From: a bacterium
GTDB taxonomy: Bacteria; Myxococcota_A; Bradymonadia; UBA7976; UBA1532
Length of the DNA stretch: 64,000 nucleotides
Direction: 5' to 3'
NCBI GenBank assembly: GCA_030426085.1
Contig: JAUHYW010000015.1
Location: forward strand, 1 to 64,000
Part shown: piece after piece, positions 1 to 6,762 of the stretch
Layout of the letters: every line of letters starts with the position of its first letter
Numbering within the stretch: position 1 is the stretch's first letter
Made by a program: the position numbers and the translations under genes
The notes under the pieces: generated by a model
What the model was told of the DNA's origin: nothing
Seen by the model: the letters and a program-made list of their open reading frames with translations, nothing else
Databases searched by the model: none

Positions 1-189
1 AGTTCAGCGCCGACGAGCTCCAGGCCATCTTCGAGAGCGCCCGCAAGAGCCTCGCCGTCGCCGAGCCCCGCACCGCCGACGCCATCCTCCGGGCCATGAC
101 CAAGGTCAAGCAGGTCCTGCCCGACGTGCTGCTCGACGCCCTGCTCGACGGCCCCCTCGCCCTCGACCCGGCCGACGCCGAGCCCGACG
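1..189 (+). repeat. Direct repeat, copy 1 (regulator paralogue)
   Basis: Bases 1-189 match 1175-1363 at 188 of 189 positions by manual alignment. The one difference is silent. Copy 1 probably extends upstream of the window. Repeats of this length and identity in direct orientation, about 1.17 kb apart, could recombine and delete the exported-protein gene between them. Confidence 0.9.
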
Positions 190-218
190 CCGCGCCCGCG
201 CTGAAGGCCGTCGGCTGA
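1..218 (+). CDS. HTH-11 regulator, 3' fragment (cut by window start)
   Basis: This is the last 71 codons of a gene that begins upstream of the window; the reading frame starts at base 3 and stops with TGA at 216-218. Bases 1-189 match 1175-1363 of the complete regulator downstream with a single synonymous difference (base 128). Only the last ten or so codons differ: this copy ends in KAVG and the other in QAAG. By homology it is the helical C-terminal half of a small HTH-11 (YafY-like) DNA-binding protein. The HTH itself is not visible here. The near identity points to a recent tandem duplication or gene conversion. Confidence 0.85.
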   Translation, partial: FSADELQAIFESARKSLAVAEPRTADAILRAMTKVKQVLPDVLLDALLDGPLALDPADAEPDAAPALKAVG

Positions 219-389
219 TCGCGGCAGATCGCGCCGCCCCCCCCCCCGCGAAAAGAAAATCGGACCGACAGCGCAACCTGCGCCGGTCCCTCCGGTTATG
301 GCATCCCGAGCGCCGCGAAAAGGGTCCTGCGGCGCTCACAATCACATCTCGAATCACTCGATGCCATCGGACCCGACCGGAGTACACCC

Positions 390-836
390 ATGCGTTCCAT
401 CATCCGCACCCTCGCCGTCGCCCTCGCCTTCACCGCCACCAGCGGCAGCGCCTTCGCCCGGCTGCCCGGAGGGGCCACCCCCGGCTCGATCGGGATCGAC
501 CCGATCTGCTTCGTGAGCCCCTACGACCCCCGCGACCCCAGCCAGGCGATCGCGTGCTGCACCGCCGACTTCCCCATCTTCGCCATGTGCGACGACGTGC
601 TCGAGGACGCCCTCTACGCCGCCGCCCAGAGCGGCGACCCGGCCGACGCGCTCACCTACGGCCGGCTGGCCAAGGCCAAGGTCGAGGGCGGGCTGTCGAT
701 CGAGGGCACCATCGAGAGCGTCTTCTGGGGCGCGTGCATGGTCGGCAGCACGCTCGGCTGGATCGCTGGCGGCGGGGCGATCGATCAGGCCACCGACGAG
801 GCGGTCGACAACTGCGCGGCGCTCGAAGACGACTGA
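390..836 (+). CDS. Small exported cysteine-containing protein
   Basis: A protein of 148 aa that I do not recognise. Residues 1-23 form a clear Sec signal peptide: Arg near the start, a hydrophobic core, and an SAFA end. The mature part contains about six cysteines, including a CC pair followed by FPIFAMC, so disulfides in the periplasm or outside the cell are likely. A short hydrophobic stretch near residue 115 contains one of the cysteines. The start ATG has a GGAG about 7 bases upstream. The gene sits between two nearly identical HTH regulator copies, so regulator plus exported protein may be a duplicated cassette. Confidence 0.75.
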   Translation: MRSIIRTLAVALAFTATSGSAFARLPGGATPGSIGIDPICFVSPYDPRDPSQAIACCTADFPIFAMCDDVLEDALYAAAQSGDPADALTYGRLAKAKVEGGLSIEGTIESVFWGACMVGSTLGWIAGGGAIDQATDEAVDNCAALEDD

Positions 837-966
837 TCGGGGCGTGGCGCCGGCGGCCGGCGAGAAAAACGCCGGCCCCCGATCCATGCTGACAGAGGGG
901 TGGCAACAGGGGGGGCGTACAACGGGGATGCAACGACGGCGAAGAGCCACCCCGAGGAGGTCCCCG

Positions 967-1392
967 ATGCACCGCAACCACCGCCTGACCGAGATCGTGC
1001 GCATCCTGCGCAGCAGCGCCCGGACCAACGCCGACCAGCTCGCCCACCACTTCCAGGTCTCGCCCCGCACCATCTACCGCGACATCGCGCTGCTGCACCG
1101 GATGAACGTGCCCATCGTCGGCGAGGCCGGCGTCGGCTATCACCTCGACCCCGGCGCGCAGCTCGACGCGGTGCAGTTCAGCGCCGACGAGCTCCAGGCC
1201 ATCTTCGAGAGCGCCCGCAAGAGCCTCGCCGTCGCCGAGCCCCGCACCGCCGACGCCATCCTCCGGGCCATGACCAAGGTCAAGCAGGTCCTGCCCGACG
1301 TCCTGCTCGACGCCCTGCTCGACGGCCCCCTCGCCCTCGACCCGGCCGACGCCGAGCCCGACGACGGACCGCAGATGCAGGCCGCCGGCTGA
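967..1392 (+). CDS. HTH-11 domain regulator lacking a WYL domain
   Basis: A protein of 141 aa. The first 60 residues form a winged HTH of the HTH-11/YafY type: LTEIVRILRSS, a recognition helix with SPRTIYRDIALLHRM, and a wing ending GVGYHLDPG. YafY-like regulators normally continue into a WYL ligand-sensing domain. Here the protein stops after a short helical segment and an acidic tail, so it is probably a DNA-binding protein with little or no sensor. I chose the ATG at 967 because GGAGG lies at 956-960; longer frames starting at 844 or 900 have no comparable site. Its 3' half is almost identical to the fragment at the window start. Confidence 0.88.
   Translation: MHRNHRLTEIVRILRSSARTNADQLAHHFQVSPRTIYRDIALLHRMNVPIVGEAGVGYHLDPGAQLDAVQFSADELQAIFESARKSLAVAEPRTADAILRAMTKVKQVLPDVLLDALLDGPLALDPADAEPDDGPQMQAAG
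1175..1363 (+). repeat. Direct repeat, copy 2 (regulator paralogue)
   Basis: Partner of 1-189 inside the complete regulator gene. Identity breaks off sharply at the last ten codons. Confidence 0.9.
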
Positions 1393-1442
1393 TCCCGATT
1401 CGCCGGGGCCCGCCCGGCGGCGAGTCGATGCAGGCGAACAGG

Positions 1443-1483
1443 GCGTAGACGATCCCGCGGCCCGGTCCGGGGATCGTCTACGC
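1443..1483 (+). terminator. Strong hairpin after the regulator gene, terminator-like
   Basis: A perfect 14-bp stem (1443-1456 with 1470-1483) with a 13-base loop, about 50 bases after the regulator stop. There is no U-run, as is usual in very GC-rich genomes, so intrinsic termination is inferred. The symmetry would also allow an operator. The gap 1393-1769 contains this hairpin, a second inverted repeat at 1636-1723 and a -10-like box before the next gene; I see no gene in it. Confidence 0.5.
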
Positions 1484-1635
1484 GCTGCGGCCTCGCGGCC
1501 GTTCGCCCCGCCGATCGGACGTCGACCGGGCGGGCACCCGCACCAACCCCTCCCCGACCCGCGCCCCGCGGTGGTCGTCCCCCGCCCGGGCCCTGGTTCA
1601 GCGGCCGGACGTTGAAGATGGCCAGGGATCGCGCA

Positions 1636-1723
1636 GGCCGATTCGTCGACTGCAAGGCGCGAGACGCAGACGCTGCTGGGGGCAACGGCAAGTCGAGCAA
1701 CGCCGCAATCGGCGAATCGGGCC
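1636..1723 (+). repeat. Imperfect inverted repeat of REP-like appearance
   Basis: The arms CCGATTCG (1638-1645) and CGAATCGG (1713-1720), extended to GGCCGATTCG and CGAATCGGGCC, are separated by 67 bases. The enclosed segment has visibly lower GC than its surroundings. It lies about 35 bases before the -10-like box of the metallo-hydrolase gene. It may be a dispersed palindromic element or a regulatory stem. Confidence 0.45.
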
Positions 1724-1757
1724 AGCGAGCACGGTCAGATTCAGCGCCCGGTTGCTG

Positions 1758-1763
1758 TAGACT
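1758..1763 (+). promoter_or_regulatory. -10-like box TAGACT, probably a leaderless transcript
   Basis: TAGACT ends seven bases before the ATG at 1770, so a normal transcription start would coincide with the start codon. No Shine-Dalgarno sequence precedes that ATG. The -35 region (TCAGAT) is poor. The same arrangement recurs at 17214 and 51085. Confidence 0.4.
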
Positions 1764-1769
1764 GCCGCC

Positions 1770-2471
1770 ATGGCGCGACTCTACGTGAAGCAGATGCTGG
1801 CCGGCCGCGACTTCGCGGTCGGTGATCCGACCGCGGCCCAGATGCAGAACTTCGTCTACCTCGTGGGCGATCGGGACACCGGCGAGTGTCTGGTCGTCGA
1901 TCCGGCGTGGGCGGTGGCCGACATCGTCCGGGCGGCCGAGGCCGACGGGCTGACGATCACCGGGGCCCTCGTGACCCACTATCACCCCGATCACTGCGGC
2001 GGCTCGATGTTCGGCTTCTCGGTCGAGGGGCTGCCGACGCTGATGGCGGTCAACCCGGTGCCGGTGCACGTACACCGGCTCGAGGCCGACGGGGTGCGCA
2101 CGGTCACCGGGCTGTCGAAGAGCGATCTGACGGTCCACGACTCGGGCGATCGGGTGCAGGTGGGCGGGGTCGAGGTGGAGCTGCTGCACACCCCGGGGCA
2201 TACGCCGGGTTCGCTGTGCTTCCGGGTGCCGGGGGCCCTGATCGCGGGCGATACGCTCTTCTTGCAGGGCTGCGGGCGGGTCGATCTGCCGGGCGGCGAC
2301 CGGGACGAGATGTACTACACGCTCACCCAGCGGCTGGCGAGCCTGCCCGATGAGCTCATCTTGTTCCCGGGGCACGCCTACGGCGGGGAGCACGCGCCGC
2401 TGGGTCAGGTGCGGTCCAGCAATCCATATCTGAGCGTGGCCGATCTGAAGTCCTGGCGACGGATCATGTAG
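1770..2471 (+). CDS. MBL-fold metallo-hydrolase (glyoxalase II-like)
   Basis: A protein of 233 aa with the complete metallo-beta-lactamase metal site: H70-x-H72-x-D74-H75 (THYHPDH), H144 in HTPGHTPGS, D161 in GDTLF and H202 in FPGHAYGG. The order and spacing match the binuclear zinc or iron hydrolases of the glyoxalase II / persulfide dioxygenase group. GHTPGS and the FPGH end favour a thioester hydrolase or a related enzyme. The substrate cannot be read from sequence. There is no signal peptide, so it is cytoplasmic. The acyl-CoA thioesterase gene follows in the same direction, but a hairpin lies between them. Confidence 0.88.
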   Translation: MARLYVKQMLAGRDFAVGDPTAAQMQNFVYLVGDRDTGECLVVDPAWAVADIVRAAEADGLTITGALVTHYHPDHCGGSMFGFSVEGLPTLMAVNPVPVHVHRLEADGVRTVTGLSKSDLTVHDSGDRVQVGGVEVELLHTPGHTPGSLCFRVPGALIAGDTLFLQGCGRVDLPGGDRDEMYYTLTQRLASLPDELILFPGHAYGGEHAPLGQVRSSNPYLSVADLKSWRRIM

Positions 2472-2492
2472 CGCCGGCATCTCTCCCGGCGC
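2471..2492 (+). terminator. Hairpin directly after the metallo-hydrolase stop
   Basis: GCGCCGG (2471-2477) pairs with CCGGCGC (2486-2492) across an 8-base loop and begins on the last base of the stop codon. It lacks a U-run. It may reduce read-through into tesB. Confidence 0.35.
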
Positions 2493-2521
2493 GCGGTGGC
2501 CGACACGAGCCGGGGGATCTC

Positions 2522-3424
2522 TTGAACGACAAACTCACCGAGCTGATCGAGCTGCTCGCCCTCGAGCGCATCGAGGAGAACCTGTTCCGCGGGCCGAGCC
2601 AGGATCTGGGCTGGGGCACCGTCTTCGGGGGGCAGGTGCTGGGGCAGGCGCTGTCGGCGGCGGCCCAGACGGTGCCGCCCGACCGGGTGGTGCACTCGCT
2701 GCACGCGTATTTTCTGCGGCCGGGCGCGGTCGATCGACCGGTGGTCTACGACGTCGACCGCATCCGCGACGGGCGCAGCTTCACGACCCGCCGGGTGGTG
2801 GCCATCCAGAAGGGGCGGCCCATCTTCAACCTCGCCGCGTCGTTCCAGGTCGAGGAGCCGGGGCTGGATCATCAGGCCGAGATGCCCGATGTGCCCCGCC
2901 CCGACGCCCTGAAGTCGGAGCAGGCGCTGGCCCGCCCCTTCGCCGATCGCATCCCGCCCCGCATGCGGGAGCGGCTCTTCGGGCCCCGCCCGATCGAGGC
3001 CCGCCCGGTCGATCCGATCAACCCCTTCGCCCCCGCAGCCCACCCCCCGGTCCGCCGGACGTGGTACCGGGCCAACGGCGAGCTGCCCGATGATCCGGCG
3101 CTGCATCGCTATCTGCTGGCCTACGCCAGCGACTTCGGCCTGCTGACGACCGCCCTGCGGCCCCACGGCATCTCGTGGGTCGCCCGCGATATGCAGGTGG
3201 CCAGCCTGGATCACGCGATGTGGTTCCACCGGCCGCTGCGGGTCGATCGCTGGCTGCTGCACGTCATGGAGAGCCCGTCGGCCAGCGGCGCCCGGGGGCT
3301 GGTGCGGGGGCAGTGGTTCGACGAGGAAGGGCGGCTGGTGGCCTCGACGGTGCAGGAGGGGCTCATCCGGCGGTGGTCGGCCCAGAAGCCGGCCGGGGCG
3401 CCGACCGGGGTGGCCGAGGCGTGA
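2522..3424 (+). CDS. tesB: Acyl-CoA thioesterase II
   Basis: A 300-aa protein matching TesB in length and pattern: two hotdog domains, with FGGQVLGQAL near residue 40 and HSLHAYFLRPG near 63-73. It hydrolyses acyl-CoA to free fatty acid and CoA in the cytoplasm. The catalytic triad of the E. coli enzyme (Asp, Thr, Gln) appears as Asp about 230 in ASLDHAMWFH, a Ser in place of Thr near SPSAS, and Gln in STVQEGLIR. The start is a TTG preceded by a GGGGGA stretch, and no ATG lies close by. The gene follows the metallo-hydrolase after 50 bases; both are hydrolases that may act on thioesters. Confidence 0.92.
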   Translation: MNDKLTELIELLALERIEENLFRGPSQDLGWGTVFGGQVLGQALSAAAQTVPPDRVVHSLHAYFLRPGAVDRPVVYDVDRIRDGRSFTTRRVVAIQKGRPIFNLAASFQVEEPGLDHQAEMPDVPRPDALKSEQALARPFADRIPPRMRERLFGPRPIEARPVDPINPFAPAAHPPVRRTWYRANGELPDDPALHRYLLAYASDFGLLTTALRPHGISWVARDMQVASLDHAMWFHRPLRVDRWLLHVMESPSASGARGLVRGQWFDEEGRLVASTVQEGLIRRWSAQKPAGAPTGVAEA

Positions 3425-3525
3425 GCGGCGTGGAGCGGCGGGACCTCGCGCCGGCCGGCCGCATCGGGTAACGTCTCGCCCGGGGCCGCCGTAGGCCCGC
3501 GTGAGAGGATCCGGAGAGGACACGC

Positions 3526-4050
3526 ATGAAGCGGGACGACGGCGCCGGGCTCGACCGGCGCGGTTTCTTGTGCGGCATGGCCGCCTGCGGCTGCGCGGCG
3601 GCCCTGGGCGCCAGCGGCTGCACCATCGCCGAGGTCTACACCCAGACCGGGGCCGGCGAGCTGGCCTTCGACATCAACAGCGGTGAGTTCGCCGCCTTGC
3701 AGACGGTGGGCGAGACGGTGCCGGTCGATGTCGAGACCAGCGCCGATCCGGCGCCGGTGCTGCTCATCCGCAACGCCGAGGACAGCGTCATCGCCCTCGA
3801 GCGCATCTGCCCCCACACGCTGTGCGACATGACCGCGCCCATCGGGGTGTGGGATCAGCCGGCGCAGCAGCTCATCTGCATCTGCCACACGTCGATCTTC
3901 GCCACCGACGGGGCCCTCGTCTCGGGGCCGTCGCCCCGGGGGGTGGCGGCCTATCCGGTGGTGTTCGACCCGGCGACGGGTCAGGGCGTGGTGCGCATCG
4001 GCGGCGAGGCCGACGCGATGGCGCAGGCCCTGACCGGGGCCGGCCCGTGA
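3526..4050 (+). CDS. Exported Rieske [2Fe-2S] protein
   Basis: A protein of 174 aa. The N-terminus carries a twin-arginine-like sequence (DRRGFLCG, about residue 10) followed by a hydrophobic Ala/Cys-rich stretch. This suggests Tat export of a pre-folded cluster protein; the Cys in GASGC may also be lipidated. The Rieske ligands are present as C95-P-H97 and C118-I-C-H121, with DG and GPSPRG turns behind the second box. The start has a GGAGAGGA site 5-6 bases upstream. The stop overlaps the next ATG by one base, so it is coupled to the haem-motif barrel. An electron-transfer role is likely; no bc1 partner genes are nearby. Confidence 0.87.
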   Translation: MKRDDGAGLDRRGFLCGMAACGCAAALGASGCTIAEVYTQTGAGELAFDINSGEFAALQTVGETVPVDVETSADPAPVLLIRNAEDSVIALERICPHTLCDMTAPIGVWDQPAQQLICICHTSIFATDGALVSGPSPRGVAAYPVVFDPATGQGVVRIGGEADAMAQALTGAGP

Positions 4051-5321
4051 TGGGCCCCCGCTCGGTTCTGGCGTCGGCGCTGCTGGTGATGCTCGGCTTC
4101 TCCTGGCCCGGGTCGGCCGAGGCGGTGCCCCGCTTCTCGGTCACCGCCGGCTCGCCGTGCACGACGTGCCACGTCAACCCCACCGGCGCCGGCCTGCGCA
4201 ACGCGATCGGCTTCGAGTCGATGGACGATGTGGGCTTCGTGGGCTACCCCGGCACGCCGCACAACGCGCTGTTCGACGATCTGCTGTCGCTCGGCGCCGA
4301 TGTGCGCATCCAGGCGGTGCGGCTCGGGGCGCCGGTGAGCTCCACCGACGGGGACGATGTGCTGGTGCCCGATTACGTGGTGCTGCCGATGCAGATCCAG
4401 CCGTATGTCGGGCTCAACCCGGTCGACGGGCTGTGGGTCTACGGCAGCTATACGATGGGGCCCGAGACCATCGAGCGGGGCGAGGTGTGTGATCCGGTCT
4501 ACCCCGGGCAGAGCTGCTTCGACGCGGCGGTGCAGTATCAGCCGGGCGCGGCGTGGCCCACGCTGCGGGCGGGCATGATCCAGCCGAGCGTCGGCGTGCG
4601 CCGGGACGATCACACGATCTACATCCGGGGCGACGCCGCCGATCGCCGGGCCCCGGTCATCCCCCCCAACTACGCCGACTGGGGCGGCGAGCTGAGCTAT
4701 CAGCCGGTGTCGTGGTTCCGCAGCGAGCTGGGCGGGGTGGCGACGGCGAACCTCGAGGACGCCATCGACAACGGCATCCGCGAGGCGGCGCTGTGGCCGG
4801 TGGCGGCCAACGCCCGGGTGATGTTCCTGCCGCAGCTCGTCTTCGGCGGGCCGGACGAGGATCCGGGTGATGAGTTCGGCGACGACGAGTTCGGCGATGA
4901 CTTCGGGGACGACTTCGCCGCCGAGCCGGTCGAGCCGACGGTCATCAACACCTGGATCGGGGCGTCGGCCTTCGTCAGCGGGGACTTCCTGCGGGTCGAC
5001 GGCTTCGCCGCGGTGGGGCTGCACGGCGGCCTCGAGGTGCACGGCGAGGTGTCGTGGACCCGCCTCGACCGGGGCTACAGCATGCTCAACGGCCTGTTCG
5101 GCGCGAGCTGGGCGGTGCTCGAGCCGCTGGCCGTCGCCGCCCGCGTGGAGCGGGCCCACACCGACCTGGGCGATGGCTCCACGGCCACGGCGGTCCAGGT
5201 GGTCGCCGGGCTGGAGGTCTTCCCGGTGCCCTTCGTCGAGATCCGCCCTGAATATCGCCTCGTCCAGACCGACGCGTACCTGTTCGGCCAGCCGACGGTG
5301 CAGCTGCACCTCTTCTATTGA
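4050..5321 (+). CDS. Outer-membrane beta-barrel-like protein with N-terminal CxxCH haem motif
   Basis: A protein of 423 aa. A signal peptide (to about residue 25) precedes C37-T-T-C40-H41, a c-type haem-binding motif, followed by NPTGAGLRN. The rest shows alternating aromatic and glycine-rich segments typical of beta-strands and ends in Phe-Tyr, like an outer-membrane barrel. Residues near 265-290 form a very acidic DEFGDD-type repeat, probably an exposed loop that may bind metal. The ATG was chosen because it overlaps the upstream stop (TGATG). A longer frame starting at 3822 would overlap the Rieske gene. Covalent haem and the barrel are both inferred; neither is proven by sequence. Confidence 0.72.
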   Translation: MGPRSVLASALLVMLGFSWPGSAEAVPRFSVTAGSPCTTCHVNPTGAGLRNAIGFESMDDVGFVGYPGTPHNALFDDLLSLGADVRIQAVRLGAPVSSTDGDDVLVPDYVVLPMQIQPYVGLNPVDGLWVYGSYTMGPETIERGEVCDPVYPGQSCFDAAVQYQPGAAWPTLRAGMIQPSVGVRRDDHTIYIRGDAADRRAPVIPPNYADWGGELSYQPVSWFRSELGGVATANLEDAIDNGIREAALWPVAANARVMFLPQLVFGGPDEDPGDEFGDDEFGDDFGDDFAAEPVEPTVINTWIGASAFVSGDFLRVDGFAAVGLHGGLEVHGEVSWTRLDRGYSMLNGLFGASWAVLEPLAVAARVERAHTDLGDGSTATAVQVVAGLEVFPVPFVEIRPEYRLVQTDAYLFGQPTVQLHLFY

Positions 5322-5356
5322 CCGCCGGACAGCCACCCCATCGAGGAGAGAGTCCC

Positions 5357-5935
5357 GTGAAGCACATCCGCATCGCCCTCGCCGCCGCCGCCCTGCTCGC
5401 CTTCGCCGCGCCGGCCCTCGCCGCCCCCCAGACGCTCAACGTGAAGGGTCAGGCCAAGTGGGTCAGCGAGGCCCCGGTCGAGAAGATCGTGGGCACCGCC
5501 GACGGCGCCGGCGTCCTCACCGTCGATCTGGCCGATCCGAGCACCATCCGGGGCACCATCACGATGCCGGTCGCGTCGATGAAGTCGGGCAACGACCAGC
5601 GCGACGACCACCTCAAGGGCAGCGACTGGCTCGAGGCCGACAAGCACCCCACCATCGACTTCGCGATCGGCTCGGTGAAGGTCGTCGAGGGCCCCAAGGG
5701 CGACGCGGTCAAGGAGGCGAAGGTCGAGGTCACCGGCAAGTTCACCCTGCACGGGGTGACGACCGATCTGACGGCCCCGGCGACGCTCAAGTGGAAGGGC
5801 GACAAGGTCAAGATCGAGACCGCGTTCGTGGTGAAGCTGGCCGATTACAAGGTGGCCGGCAAGCAGGGCGTGGTGGGCGACAAGGTCGGCGAGACCATCG
5901 ACGTGTCGGTGGTGCTCAAGGGGATCGCCAAGTGA
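5357..5935 (+). CDS. YceI family periplasmic lipid-binding protein
   Basis: A protein of 192 aa including a signal peptide of about 22 residues ending ALAA. The mature part is a YceI-like lipocalin barrel: an N-terminal strand, D-P-S-T-I-R-G-T-I, then DDHLKGSDWLEADKHPTI, then FTLHGVTTDLT. YceI proteins bind long isoprenoid or amphipathic ligands, polyprenyl quinone being the classic case. The start is a GTG with GAGGAGAG upstream. The stop overlaps the next GTG by four bases. Its position after a Rieske protein and a haem-motif barrel makes a quinone-related role attractive but unproven. Confidence 0.9.
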   Translation: MKHIRIALAAAALLAFAAPALAAPQTLNVKGQAKWVSEAPVEKIVGTADGAGVLTVDLADPSTIRGTITMPVASMKSGNDQRDDHLKGSDWLEADKHPTIDFAIGSVKVVEGPKGDAVKEAKVEVTGKFTLHGVTTDLTAPATLKWKGDKVKIETAFVVKLADYKVAGKQGVVGDKVGETIDVSVVLKGIAK

Positions 5936-6261
5936 GGGCCGGGGCCGCCGTCTGCGTCGTCCTGGCCCTGGGCATCCTGGGCTATTGGGCCGCGACCGGC
6001 ATGCACTTCGCGACCCGCACGACGTTGCCGCCCGAGCCGCACCTGAGCTGCGCGGCCGCCGCCGATTGCGGCGAGGAGGGCGACGCGTGCGAGCAGGGCA
6101 AGTGCTTCGACGCCTTCGGTGACCCCAAGGCGGGCAAAGAGTGGCGCGAGGGCTACGAGCTGGGGCTGGCCGATCGGGCGGGCCCGGCGGCCGGCGGGCT
6201 GCTGCTGCTGGCGGGCATCCTGTTCTTCGTCGATCGCCGCAAGCGCCGAGCGGCGGGCTGA
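5932..6261 (+). CDS. Small two-span membrane protein with Cys-rich loop
   Basis: A protein of 109 aa with no family I recognise. It has a hydrophobic segment at about residues 4-21, a loop with four cysteines (40, 46, 53, 58; pattern C-x5-C-x6-C-x4-C), and a second hydrophobic segment near 86-100 followed by a DRRKRR tail. The topology would place the Cys loop in the periplasm and both ends in the cytoplasm. It starts with a GTG inside the upstream stop (GTGA overlap) and ends with TGATG into the SUI1-like gene, so it belongs to one coupled operon. Confidence 0.7.
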   Translation: MRAGAAVCVVLALGILGYWAATGMHFATRTTLPPEPHLSCAAAADCGEEGDACEQGKCFDAFGDPKAGKEWREGYELGLADRAGPAAGGLLLLAGILFFVDRRKRRAAG

Positions 6262-6668
6262 TGGGGCGCAAGAAGAAGGGTCGGGTGCAGGCGGACGGGT
6301 CGGGCTTCGGCGGCTCGCTGGGTGATCTGCTGCGGGCGCAGGGGCTGGCCCCGGACGCGGCGCCCACGCCGACCCCGGTGGACGCCGCCCCGTCCCCCGC
6401 CGGCCTCTCGGCGGATGATCTCTCGACGCTGCCCAAGCTGGTCGTGCGCCGCACCCGCAAGGGGCGCGGCGGGCGCACGGTGACTCTGATCGAGGGCATC
6501 GAGCCGCTGCCCGCGCCCGAGCGCGAGGCGCTGGCGGCCGCCGCCCGCAAGGCGCTGGGCGCGGGCGCCCGGGTCGAGGGTGAGTCGGTGGCGGTTCAGG
6601 GCGACCTGCGCGATCGGCTCGCCGACTGGCTGCGCGAACGCGGCGCGCGGCGGGTGGTCGTCGCCTGA
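6261..6668 (+). CDS. SUI1/eIF1-like translation factor (YciH family)
   Basis: A protein of 135 aa. After a basic N-terminus and a Pro/Ala-rich linker, residues about 55-135 match the SUI1 fold: VVRRTRKGRGGRTVTLIEGI, a helix, then a basic AARKALGAGARVEGESVAVQGD strand pair and a final helix ending RRVVV. Bacterial SUI1 proteins resemble eukaryotic eIF1 and may influence start-codon choice, but their physiological role is poorly defined. The ATG overlaps the preceding stop. Its presence in an operon of exported redox proteins is unexpected and may reflect only convenience of transcription. Confidence 0.85.
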   Translation: MGRKKKGRVQADGSGFGGSLGDLLRAQGLAPDAAPTPTPVDAAPSPAGLSADDLSTLPKLVVRRTRKGRGGRTVTLIEGIEPLPAPEREALAAAARKALGAGARVEGESVAVQGDLRDRLADWLRERGARRVVVA

Positions 6669-6719
6669 CCGGGCGGTCGGGCCCCCACAACCGGAACGGG
6701 ACATCGACTCCGAAAGCCG

Positions 6720-6725
6720 TATAAT
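6720..6725 (+). promoter_or_regulatory. Consensus -10 box TATAAT before the kinase gene
   Basis: A perfect TATAAT 37 bases upstream of the GTG at 6763. The -35 position has no clear TTGACA. The gene also has a TGGAG ribosome site at 6753-6757, so a leadered transcript from here is plausible. Confidence 0.5.
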
Positions 6726-6762
6726 CGGCTCGCCGGCCCGTGCCGGTCCGCCTGGAGCCGCC

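Noticed and set aside
3469-3474. TAACGT as promoter of the Rieske operon
   Set aside because: The position is plausible but no -35 element is visible and the spacing to the start is not informative, so I did not list it.
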